31,162 nt of DNA from contig JADHWK010000024.1 in NCBI GenBank assembly GCA_016783505.1, positions 1 to 31,162 of the forward strand, in the 5' to 3' direction. Below are positions 24,796-31,162 of the stretch, piece by piece (position 1 is the first letter of the stretch; every line of letters starts with the position of its first letter). The stretch is from Candidatus Zhuqueibacterota bacterium (lineage in GTDB: Bacteria; BS750m-G25). Below the pieces are notes generated by a model. That model did no database searches, was not told the DNA's origin, and worked only from the letters and a program-made list of their open reading frames with translations. A program made the translations under genes and the position numbers.

Positions 24796-25146
24796 TTATT
24801 GAATTCGATCAATACCGAATTCCTTTAGCTGTTGTGCCAGAGCTATTGTAGCTAAAGCGAATTTAAATCCTAAATATTTTTGGGCCTTTTTTAGAAAGTT
24901 AAAGTATCGATGGGTGGAATGTAGGAGGTTACCTAAATTGTTTTTTGCCGTATCTAAATTCAGCTTTGTGGATGGGTAATAAATGCGACCCTTTAAAGCC
25001 GCCGGAATTTTATCTTTATTTGGTAACTTGCCCCATAAGGGAAAAATAAAAATCTGATGGCAAAGTTTTATCATTTGTATCATCTCATCCTCGGCCACCA
25101 TTTTATTCTGGGTGGGGTAAAAATTCAAAAAATAGGCAACCTTCAT
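24796..25146 (-). pseudogene. Truncated GT4 glycosyltransferase (N-terminal third only)
   Basis: A 116-codon frame starting MKVAYFLNFYPTQNKMVAED, closely paralogous to MKIIYFLNSYPTQHKIVAHD of the next gene. It ends at FGIDRIQ followed by two stop codons, exactly where the full protein continues ADRIHCHFA. The donor-binding domain is absent, so it is not a working glycosyltransferase. Its ATG overlaps the stop of the nucleotidyltransferase (ATGA). It may be a remnant of a tandem duplication that lost its 3' part by deletion. Confidence 0.82.
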
Positions 25147-26369
25147 CTCAACCTGCCTGACTTTTTCAACGCAGGCAGCCTTAATAATCGAGAATAGAGA
25201 AAGTAAGATAAAGCCAAAAAGTGCAACAGTAGCACTCGAAAAGCATGAACAATTTTGAAAAATACCAGATGAGGTTCAACTTCTTTTATCCGGTAGGCAG
25301 AACGCATAACTGAATGCTCACTCTCGAGAACAGACCTCTTTATCAAAATTCGATAGGAATTAACAAAATAGTTCAAAAATCCTCGCCCGCCCAGATTAAT
25401 CAACAGAAGCCGACTCAGGGCATAATAAAGCCACCCGGGAACAGACACCCCCCCTTCAAACCAGGGCAAATACCGCTTTATCCGATTTTCAATCGCCAAA
25501 TTATTTGTTTTCAATATTGGTGGAGTCCCAAGTCTCCGTTCGGCAAGGTAAAGAAAGATACAAAGAAAATTTTCCAAATGCAAGTTACGGGCTAATTCTT
25601 CGATTCTATTCCAATTAATCTCATCCCCATCCCGAAACTTCGGGATAAGGTTCGCCAAATCATATAAATCAGCTAAGCTCTGATTTATAAAATTATGATG
25701 GTGATAGGTATTATGGACAAATAGTTGATAAAAATGGTCGGTAGGGTTGGGAAAACGAACAGGAACCTTGTCCTGTACCACGGTGCAACTATTCCAGAAG
25801 GACTCCCAGTCGGGATAATAAAATCGATAACTTCGGGGTTGAAATATTTGAAGGTCAATAAATCCGGCTGAATCCGGTTTGGTAAAATGAAAATCCCCCT
25901 CTCCCCCCTTTTTATAACCTAGATCCCCCAAAATTTCTATCGCTTTTTCATCCTCCCCCTCTCTGACGATAATGTCAACGTCATCCATGATCCTCACCGA
26001 TTCCATGGGGGGGGTCCCGAACAAAAACACAGCGCCCTTCCATACAATCACGTGAAGACCCTCCTGGAAGAAAGCCCCCAGCACCCCAACCAATTCCCTT
26101 TTCAACAGGAAGTTTCTGGCCAAATTTTGATAGTAACCCGCTTCCAACCTCTGGAAGAGTTGAGGAAAATGGGAAGAAGCTATTCCAAGCTGTCTCAGTC
26201 TCCAAAAAAGAAGGGGAACAACTCGGTTTTCCTCTGCACACTGGAGAAATGCATCCAACCCAAACGGTTCCCCTTTTAAATCTAATAATAATTTTTCAGC
26301 AGACTGGCGGGATAAATCAACTCTCAAAAAATTTAATATAACCCTCCTGGTTTTATATTGAACACCCAA
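25143..26369 (-). CDS. Nucleotidyltransferase-fold protein (PF14907-like)
   Basis: A 408-residue protein of the uncharacterised nucleotidyltransferase family. The core is VIVWKGAVFLFG (KG at 111-112) and RIMDDVDIIV (128-135), which carries the paired acidic residues of the Pol-beta-type active site; helical YYQNLARN and HNTYHHHNFINQSLADLYDL segments follow. Members of this family often sit near PqqD-family proteins and HprK-related kinases, as here, and related genes occur in some lasso-peptide clusters. A role in nucleotidylating a peptide or glycan is plausible but unproven. It starts 25 nt after the methyltransferase and is coupled to the GT4 fragment. Confidence 0.83.
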   Translation of the reverse strand: MGVQYKTRRVILNFLRVDLSRQSAEKLLLDLKGEPFGLDAFLQCAEENRVVPLLFWRLRQLGIASSHFPQLFQRLEAGYYQNLARNFLLKRELVGVLGAFFQEGLHVIVWKGAVFLFGTPPMESVRIMDDVDIIVREGEDEKAIEILGDLGYKKGGEGDFHFTKPDSAGFIDLQIFQPRSYRFYYPDWESFWNSCTVVQDKVPVRFPNPTDHFYQLFVHNTYHHHNFINQSLADLYDLANLIPKFRDGDEINWNRIEELARNLHLENFLCIFLYLAERRLGTPPILKTNNLAIENRIKRYLPWFEGGVSVPGWLYYALSRLLLINLGGRGFLNYFVNSYRILIKRSVLESEHSVMRSAYRIKEVEPHLVFFKIVHAFRVLLLHFLALSYFLYSRLLRLPALKKSGRLR

Positions 26370-26394
26370 TTTAAGGCTTTCTGAATAAACCTAC

Positions 26395-27543
26395 TTAAGC
26401 AAAATTTTCCACCTCCTGAACGACCCGGGCCAGGGCTTGCCTTCGGCTTCGGAAAACCCCCGGAAATTTCCTTCGCAGGGAGGCGGCGATCTGGCCTGAA
26501 GATTTCTTTCCATTGAAGGATGACAGAATCCAGGCCTGAATCCTTCCCTCTAAGGAAGCTTGGGGTTTATAGGCATCAGAAAGTTTTGGAAGCCCCTCTC
26601 TTTTCAAAGGAAAACCCCGAAAAGTGCTGCCTTCTACAGTTTGTTGACCTGTTTTAACCCGCCAGTTGAACCATCCCTCCCGTGTGTATTTCGGCAGTTG
26701 GCACGAGAAGTCAACCTCAACCACCTGATCCTTTTTCACCCGCAGGGGTTGGGATAATGGAAAAAAGGATTGATGCCAGAGATTCTGTGGGGACATGGGC
26801 GAATTGGAGAGCATGACGCTGGGGGACAGCCGGGCGTCAAACCACCCAGCAATCCCGTTAAGCTCCCCGTCCTCCTTGATTTTATAGGAAACCGTGGTAT
26901 GGAACTCGTAGGGGTCATTAGCCGCCAATGAAATTTTATGAACCCTGACCGGTTCGCCGAGCAAATACTCCGCTTTTATCCTTTTCTGATAATAATTATT
27001 GAAAACCATCAGACGGGTCGGGCTGAAATCTATTCCGTAAACCTTTTCCTTCTTTGTAGCCCATATGTCAATTTCACCATAAACCAGTGGAGCTTGGCAG
27101 GGGGCCAGATAGATAAAGATTTCCGATGGAATCAAACAACCGTCTTGCTTGAGGAACCGTCTTTTGGCATCCTGATAGATCCCCTCCACCCCACCGCAGA
27201 CAAAGAGGCTGCTGAAATCTTCGAAGATAAGGACATCTACCTTCTCGGGTAGCTTAACCCGTTGGGATCGGCCATGGAGAAAGACAATGCGATCCTCCAG
27301 ACCGTTGGCCCTGGCAATATCCTCGGCCACGTGAATAATGTCCTCAGACTCAATGGCATAGACCCGGGCCGCCCCCGCCTGACAGGCAAAAATAGCGTAG
27401 GTTCCCAACCCCGTTCCGATCTCAACTACCTTATCCCCCTCCTTTACCTCTTCCAGGATCCCTTTTCGATAGGCCTGAATTCGAACCCTATCGTTGGCCA
27501 TCTGCCGATAATCATTGATCAAGGCCATAGGTTTTATCACCAA
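26395..27543 (-). CDS. PRMT-like SAM methyltransferase with C-terminal PqqD/RRE-like domain
   Basis: A 382-residue protein. Residues 7-30 and the SAM motif VVEIGTGLGTYAIFACQAGA (from about 39), then RVYAIESEDI and LPEKVDVLIFEDFSSLF, align with protein arginine methyltransferases (compare VLDVGTGTG and the double-E loop). The first acidic residue of the double-E loop is present (FED), the second is not obvious. A beta-barrel-like middle follows. The last ~52 residues, with AWILSSFNGKKSSGQIAASL, resemble the winged-helix PqqD/RRE fold that binds leader peptides. An ATG at residue 6 is an alternative start. Its target may be a peptide. It lies between the nucleotidyltransferase and a 377-nt spacer. 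Confidence 0.8.
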   Translation of the reverse strand: MVIKPMALINDYRQMANDRVRIQAYRKGILEEVKEGDKVVEIGTGLGTYAIFACQAGAARVYAIESEDIIHVAEDIARANGLEDRIVFLHGRSQRVKLPEKVDVLIFEDFSSLFVCGGVEGIYQDAKRRFLKQDGCLIPSEIFIYLAPCQAPLVYGEIDIWATKKEKVYGIDFSPTRLMVFNNYYQKRIKAEYLLGEPVRVHKISLAANDPYEFHTTVSYKIKEDGELNGIAGWFDARLSPSVMLSNSPMSPQNLWHQSFFPLSQPLRVKKDQVVEVDFSCQLPKYTREGWFNWRVKTGQQTVEGSTFRGFPLKREGLPKLSDAYKPQASLEGRIQAWILSSFNGKKSSGQIAASLRRKFPGVFRSRRQALARVVQEVENFA

Positions 27544-27920
27544 ATTCTAAAGCACAAAGCGTTAAACTCGGTGTAATTGAATGCTATACCACTGGAAAAA
27601 TCAATTAGACGATATCGTAGCCGGTTTATCGGTAACGCTGCCCGCCCCGTTGAGTAGTAGAACTTACTCCACGGGGCCCGTATCGGTTCTGGGTAACGGT
27701 ATCCGGCAAAACCGGGCTACGAATACCTAATACCGGGCATCAATACGGGTTACGTTAACGGTAAACGATATACGATCATCGGTCTGGCGCCCGACTGATA
27801 AGACGAACGATGCATTCTAAGACATCTCTATATTGAAAAATACAATATTTTAGTGATTACTTTAGTATTGGAAGGTTGGGACCTATTCATCCATAACTCA
27901 TCCATCATTCCACTCTTCCC
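27544..27920. other. 377-nt spacer with a long imperfect inverted repeat
   Basis: No gene seen. The inverted-repeat element at 27615-27722 is listed separately. Beyond it are AT-rich and low-complexity tracts and a GGCGCCCGACT word (about 27786) that recurs at about 29700. No clear promoter for the methyltransferase is visible. Confidence 0.5.
27615..27722. repeat. Long imperfect inverted repeat with nested hairpin
   Basis: The ends TCGTAGCC and GGCTACGA pair, and GTAGCC-GGTTT pairs with AAACCGGGCTAC with one base missing. In the middle, CCCCGT and GAGTA pair with TACTC and ACGGGG around a small loop. The right arm contains extra sequence. It could be a MITE-like element or a structured RNA; which cannot be told by eye. 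Confidence 0.65.
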
Positions 27921-28856
27921 CTATCCAGTCAATTCTTCAATTATTCCCACCGCCTCATCCGCATCCCGGTAGGAAAGTTTATACCCCCGACAACCCCGGG
28001 CCAAATTTGGGAGAATGTCAAACCATCCCCCCCTGAACTGATCGAAGTTAAACGAATGTTCTATCAGACCTGTAATTATCCCGGCCTGACCAATGGGCTC
28101 AAGGCCGGTCTCTCTGGTGCGATCATACTGGGGAAAAACTACGTAATTTAACTTTAATCCTTTGGCAGGAAAAGGATATTCCTTGATCGCTCGGGGGTTA
28201 AGGTAGAAGATTTTTTGGGGACGATACTCCTCGTCAGGTTCAGAATACGAAAAATCTAAATTCCCAATACAATCACCGGAGCGGCTCGCCCTGACAACAA
28301 AATTTCTCGGGTAGGGAAACAAAAGAAGCGAATCGGGGTCAATCAGCACTACTTCATCCGACAGAACATTATACCCGCGCTTGAGCAAAGCCAGCACCAA
28401 GCTGGTCTTCCCGGCCCCATTACCGCCGGGAAAGATGATCGTTCTCTCATTTCTCTCGACCCCCCCCGCATGAAGCTGATAATACCCGTCCAGGTTTTTG
28501 AGAATTTGCTCGGTAACTATCCATTCCAGCATGGGAAAGGAATGTTCGAGGCATTCTCCTTTATAGACGACCCGGTGATTTCTATAAACGTTTACACCTT
28601 CCCCATTCCCTCCAACCCTGGGGCGGATCTTTATAGCAAATGTGGCCATTGGCGTAATATCACCATTTGTCCTGGAGCTTGGATATACGCCCGCTGAAAT
28701 GTGGGGGGCCAATTCGCTTGGATAACGAAGTTGAAAGGGATAATGATAAACCTTATAATTTTGAAAACAGTCCATCTTGGATAATTGGATATTTGGATAA
28801 ATGAGTGGGTATGGTTGCTCTACGTTTTCAGTATAAATGAAATTTTTACAAAGCAA
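27921..28856 (-). CDS. HprK-related serine kinase-like protein
   Basis: A 311-residue protein. The Walker A loop GGNGAGKT is at 144-151, preceded by LHAGGVERNERTIIF and followed by LSDEVVLID, an arrangement typical of the HPr kinase/phosphorylase fold. Relatives (HprK-related kinases A/B) occur with PqqD-family proteins in peptide or exopolysaccharide loci; lasso-peptide kinases are similar in fold. It may phosphorylate a peptide or protein. The 130 residues before the P-loop have no motif I recognise. It probably was in one transcription unit with the PqqD gene before the transposase inserted, but 377 nt separate it from the methyltransferase. Confidence 0.85.
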   Translation of the reverse strand: MLCKNFIYTENVEQPYPLIYPNIQLSKMDCFQNYKVYHYPFQLRYPSELAPHISAGVYPSSRTNGDITPMATFAIKIRPRVGGNGEGVNVYRNHRVVYKGECLEHSFPMLEWIVTEQILKNLDGYYQLHAGGVERNERTIIFPGGNGAGKTSLVLALLKRGYNVLSDEVVLIDPDSLLLFPYPRNFVVRASRSGDCIGNLDFSYSEPDEEYRPQKIFYLNPRAIKEYPFPAKGLKLNYVVFPQYDRTRETGLEPIGQAGIITGLIEHSFNFDQFRGGWFDILPNLARGCRGYKLSYRDADEAVGIIEELTG

Positions 28857-28920
28857 AAATTTGGATGCGAGTCAGCAAACCTTTTAAAAGTTATTCGCCG
28901 GGGATAGGATCAACCTGCTT

Positions 28921-28967
28921 TTTTCTGCCGTTCATAATTTCAGAACTCAAGATAAATGAATCTTAAA
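28921..28967. repeat. Direct-repeat copy of the transposase 5' end, left of the element
   Basis: This stretch resembles 29612-29658, which spans the transposase start codon, including TTCAGAACTCA and AAATxAATCT. It lies just downstream of the transposase stop, so the element is flanked by an approximately 45-bp direct repeat with some mismatches. Confidence 0.6.
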
Positions 28968-28976
28968 GGAGATTTC

Positions 28977-29639
28977 TCATTGCTTCATCTCCCAGATAAA
29001 CTCTTTCCAGAATTTTTTTTCTGCCTTATCAGGTTTTCCATCAGGATTTTCTCTATCATATTCCCATCTTAACGAATTGTTGATGATGTATTCACGAATT
29101 CGATTTAATTCATTTTCATTTCGGATGACGTGCTCGTAATAATTGCGTTGCCATACGGGTGCCCCAGGGGTATGGCGCATTTCGTTGATTTGTTTGGTGA
29201 CGGTGGATTTAAATCCCCGGATGATGATTGGTATTGATCCCGAAACCGGTTTACCGAATGATTCATGTTTTGGGTTACGATTTGTTGGGGCACGATGCAT
29301 CGTGCCCCTACCACAGATATCAACAATAAACAATATTCCGTGTAAATGGTTTGGCATAATGATGTGTACATCCAATTCAATATTATGGCGCATTTGGGCG
29401 GTTTTTAACCACTCAGTTTCAACGATTTTGCTATATTCATTAAAATGCATTTTGCCATTGATCACATTGCCCAACATGCATTCCCTATTGTATGCACAAA
29501 TTGTAATAAAATATGCTCCGGGTTGTGAATAATCATAATTTCTCAACCTGATTGACCGCCTGTGATGTTTTTCTTTATTATCCATTATCAACCTAAACTG
29601 TGTTCTCCAATTTTTCCTGTCATTATATTCAGAACTCAT
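28977..29639 (-). CDS. REP-associated tyrosine transposase (Y1_Tnp, TnpA-REP type)
   Basis: A 220-residue HuH-type transposase. IRLRNYDYSQPGAYFITICA is the family N-terminus; HIIMPNHLHG at 92-101 supplies the two metal-binding histidines, and NYYEHVIRNENE (166-177) the catalytic tyrosine. Such single-strand-specific enzymes mobilise REP palindromes. A perfect 22-bp palindrome is inside the gene (29287-29308) and a direct repeat flanks it. It separates the PqqD and HprK genes, which in related loci are normally adjacent, so it is probably an insertion. Length and motifs look intact. Confidence 0.92.
   Translation of the reverse strand: MSSEYNDRKNWRTQFRLIMDNKEKHHRRSIRLRNYDYSQPGAYFITICAYNRECMLGNVINGKMHFNEYSKIVETEWLKTAQMRHNIELDVHIIMPNHLHGILFIVDICGRGTMHRAPTNRNPKHESFGKPVSGSIPIIIRGFKSTVTKQINEMRHTPGAPVWQRNYYEHVIRNENELNRIREYIINNSLRWEYDRENPDGKPDKAEKKFWKEFIWEMKQ
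29287..29308. repeat. Perfect 22-bp palindrome (REP-like) inside the transposase gene
   Basis: GGGGCACGATG is followed immediately by its reverse complement CATCGTGCCCC. It encodes RGTMHRAP in frame, an insertion between the metal-binding and tyrosine blocks. Such sequences are candidate substrates of this transposase family. Confidence 0.75.
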
Positions 29640-29735
29640 GACAAATAAATCTGAAAAAGGTTGGATTTTAATTTGCCAGCGACTATTTGCTTTCGGTAAG
29701 GCGCCCGACTCAATTGACCGAATTCTCTATCGCTT

Positions 29736-30026
29736 TCAACGAACATCACTATAATTTACCAAGAGACCCTTTTTTGAAAAAGAGCCCACCGTCTTTATGA
29801 CCTCTTCCAAAACTTTAGCATTCTCAGGTCGGAAGCCCCGAGTTATCCCGTCGGCAATTCCCTTGATGGAATGGGTGCCATCCGACATACACCAGATATA
29901 AGCAGCGATAGGGTTTAACGTATGAACTTTTCCCTTTTCGGATTCATAAAGTATACAGCCGTCATCCAACTCACGGAAAAGCACATCCCCCCGCACCTTT
30001 GGTTTATAATTCTGGTCTATCTTCAT
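29736..30026 (-). CDS. PqqD-family (RRE-like) peptide chaperone
   Basis: A 96-residue protein. VLFRELDDGCILYESEKGKV, then HTLNPIAAYIWCMSDGTHSI (37-54) and IKGIADGITRGF form the PqqD pattern, in which NxxAAxIW-x4-DG marks the winged-helix fold. PqqD relatives bind leader peptides and present them to modifying enzymes; those paired with HprK-related kinases are a described but uncharacterised group. The ATG at 30026 is followed directly by KIDQNYKPKVRG, typical for the family. It is preceded by a terminator hairpin and the 56-residue peptide gene. Binding of that peptide is inference. Confidence 0.88.
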   Translation of the reverse strand: MKIDQNYKPKVRGDVLFRELDDGCILYESEKGKVHTLNPIAAYIWCMSDGTHSIKGIADGITRGFRPENAKVLEEVIKTVGSFSKKGLLVNYSDVR

Positions 30027-30084
30027 GTCCCGGAAATTTTCCTGGTGTCCCTGAATTAGTCAAAATACCATAACAAAATAAATA

Positions 30085-30110
30085 AACGAAAACCGACCCC
30101 AAGGGTCGGT
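30085..30110 (-). terminator. Terminator after the small peptide gene, minus strand
   Basis: On the minus strand ACCGACCC pairs with GGGTCGGT (8 bp) around a TTG loop, followed by TTTCGTTTATTT. It lies between the peptide gene (stop at 30209) and the PqqD gene, so it could end or attenuate the peptide transcript before the enzymes. Confidence 0.8.
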
Positions 30111-30208
30111 TCGATGTAAAATTTTCGATTGTCATTCTCCTCGCTACCGCCGCATATACACAGACTCGTGTTGGAGTCCATAAAAAATACCCCCATCCCT
30201 GAGCTTGT

Positions 30209-30379
30209 CTATGGCGGGCCTGGAGGTGCTGGCTCCCACCACCCATGGGGGGTATGTTTATGTCCATGCCCCCCCTCCTGAGCCCAAAGGTCTCCGATGC
30301 GATAGGTTAAAATCACAGGCACCGAGTAAGCACAGGTCTTGACCAATTTTTTCAAAAATTCTCGCTTTGACTTATCCAT
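30209..30379 (-). CDS. 56-residue candidate precursor peptide with Tat-like/leader N-terminus
   Basis: Read on the minus strand from ATG at 30379 to TAG at 30209. Residues 1-14 are MDKSKREFLKKLVK; S-K-R-E-F-L-K fits the Tat consensus except that the first Arg is Lys. Residues 15-26 (TCAYSVPVILTY) are hydrophobic, DLWA-Q (30-34) gives a signal-peptidase-like site, and residues 36-56 are Gly/His/Pro/Trp-rich, with GGHGHKHTPHGWWEP. AGGA lies 3-4 nt before the start, a near-perfect promoter 32 nt further upstream, and a terminator follows. It was not long enough for routine gene calls. Upstream of a PqqD protein, kinase, nucleotidyltransferase and methyltransferase, it could be their substrate; an exported small protein is an alternative. 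Coding status is supported by start, promoter and the leader-like order, not by homology. Confidence 0.7.
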   Translation of the reverse strand: MDKSKREFLKKLVKTCAYSVPVILTYRIGDLWAQEGGHGHKHTPHGWWEPAPPGPP

Positions 30380-30410
30380 AATCCTGCCAATTTTTTTACT
30401 TTAACGAAAT

Positions 30411-30439
30411 AATATAATAAATTTAAATCTATTTGTCAA
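30411..30439 (-). promoter_or_regulatory. Predicted strong sigma70 promoter for the small peptide gene
   Basis: Minus strand: TTGACA (30439-30434), exactly 17 nt, then TATATT (30416-30411). Transcription would start near 30404, leaving about 25 nt before the ATG at 30379. The -35 box is perfect and the -10 box has one mismatch. The region also holds the start of the truncated plus-strand ORF. Confidence 0.75.
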
Positions 30440-31162
30440 GAGAAAAAATCCATACCTTTACTGCGGTAGAGAGTGCGTCGGTGGTCATATCCATTGAAGA
30501 GGCTAACACAGCAGGTTGGGTCAGCCAGTATGCCTATGCCTGGGATACCACCAGCTACCAATATGCACCCATAACCCCAGATGACTTATCCAATGCCGAT
30601 ACCATATCGGTCTGGCAGGGTTTCTGGACGGTTAAATTGGATGTGGCCCCCCCCTGCACCCTGCTGGTTCCCCCCACGGAGATCACCCCCAAAGCAGCCC
30701 CGGCCAGACCCCAGTGGCTGAACGACCATCTGGGGAAAGAAAACCCCCACCTTCCCCTTCAATTAGATGAATCCTGGTTCCTCCAATTAGTTGTACAATC
30801 TGAAACTGGATACCCAAGGGATACCTACAGTGGGGTTGGGGTGGCCCCCGATGCCCTGGCCGGGTATGACCGCCATGATGCCTTTGAGTTCACCCCCGCG
30901 GTGTCTTACTTTGTTCAGCTATACTTCCCCCACCACGATCCCGGGGATACCGAGAACTACTGGTCTGACCAGCCCTACCGCTACACCTATGACATCCGGG
31001 ACACCGAATTGACCCAGCCGGAATGGAAATTCTATGTCTACCAATACGGGGCCCCCGGGGATTATCGCTTAAGCGGGCTTGGCTTCAGGCTGATCCCCCA
31101 GACTATCCTGCTGTCCCTCCACGACGACGCAGGAATGGTCCTGGTGGATGATCTACGACAGG
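30427..31162 (+). pseudogene. 5'-truncated secreted-type protein fragment, runs off the right edge
   Basis: An open frame from 30427 (first in-frame stop TAA at 30424) to the edge, about 245 codons, GC-rich and without a credible start: the only early start is TTG at 30433, with no ribosome binding site and no signal peptide. It reads SIEEANTAGWVSQYAYAWDT, then SVWQGFWTVKLDVAPPCTLL and VVQSETGYPRDTYSGVGVAP, similar to C-terminal regions of large surface or secreted proteins in uncultured phyla. The signal peptide and upstream domains are missing. Its 5' end coincides with the promoter of the peptide gene, so it may have been cut when the island arrived. I do not recognise a specific family. 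Confidence 0.6.

Noticed and set aside
30056-30181. 41-codon ORF with a CICGG motif that could be a second precursor peptide
   Set aside because: It reads across the terminator stem-loop and has only a weak G-run upstream as ribosome binding site.
30004-30267. 87-codon minus-strand ORF starting after a perfect AGGAGG-like site
   Set aside because: It overlaps the peptide gene in another frame, runs through the terminator hairpin and into PqqD, and its residues are not protein-like; the AGGAGG bases also encode the Gln-Glu-Gly-Gly part of the peptide. I keep it only as a lesser alternative.

Overview
This window is a mosaic polysaccharide/glycoconjugate biosynthesis island, almost entirely on the minus strand, from an uncultured-looking bacterium. 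I cannot name the organism. No marker gene is present. Hints are a REP-type tyrosine transposase, many short intergenic repeats and hairpins, frequent TTG starts, and a right-edge ORF resembling large secreted proteins of uncultured bacterial phyla. Base composition shifts sharply between blocks: moderate GC at 1-9900, very AT-rich at 10200-11100 and 13680-22100, moderate again at 25100-28900, and GC-rich after 30430. This suggests assembly from several sources.

Layout. 1-2036: a DegT/DnrJ/EryC1 aminotransferase (cut by the left edge), a PIG-L deacetylase and a WbqC-family protein, tightly coupled. 2073-2444: a small membrane protein on the plus strand with its own consensus-like promoter and terminator. 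2457-9924: GT4, radical SAM/SPASM, a second DegT enzyme, a methyltransferase, GT4 and GT2, separated by repeat-rich spacers and a degenerate tRNA-like sequence. 9924-13676: a recombination zone around an intact asnB, with duplicated asnB tails, a broken GT2 5' end, a GT4 tail and an AT-rich methyltransferase between them. 13677-16734: WecB-type UDP-GlcNAc 2-epimerase, PIG-L deacetylase, GNAT acetyltransferase and WbqC, a sugar-modification operon. 16793-17585: an asnB with a huge in-frame internal deletion, preceded by a decayed GT4 tail. 17608-22076: three glycosyltransferases and a Trm112-like/methyltransferase fusion in one operon. 22165-23601: a Wzx-type flippase on the plus strand. 23622-25146: a GT4 and half of a paralogous GT4.

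25143-30439 is a different kind of module: a PF14907-like nucleotidyltransferase, a PRMT-like methyltransferase with a C-terminal domain resembling PqqD/RRE, an HprK-related kinase, a REP transposase (apparently inserted), a PqqD-family protein, and upstream of them a 56-residue peptide gene. That peptide has a textbook sigma70 promoter, a Tat-like or leader-like N-terminus and a His/Gly/Pro/Trp-rich tail. The peptide is the best candidate here for part of an undescribed peptide-modification system; its link to the enzymes is inference from gene order and family knowledge.

How the genes may work together: the sugar genes (epimerase, aminotransferases, deacetylases, acetyltransferase, WbqC proteins, methyltransferases) would make and decorate unusual amino-sugars. 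The GT2/GT4 enzymes would assemble them on a lipid carrier and the flippase would export the unit. I see no Wzy polymerase, chain-length regulator or initiating phosphoglycosyltransferase, so the locus is incomplete in this window or these functions are elsewhere. Three sites where asnB ends recur suggest that asnB served as a homologous-recombination handle while the island was built.
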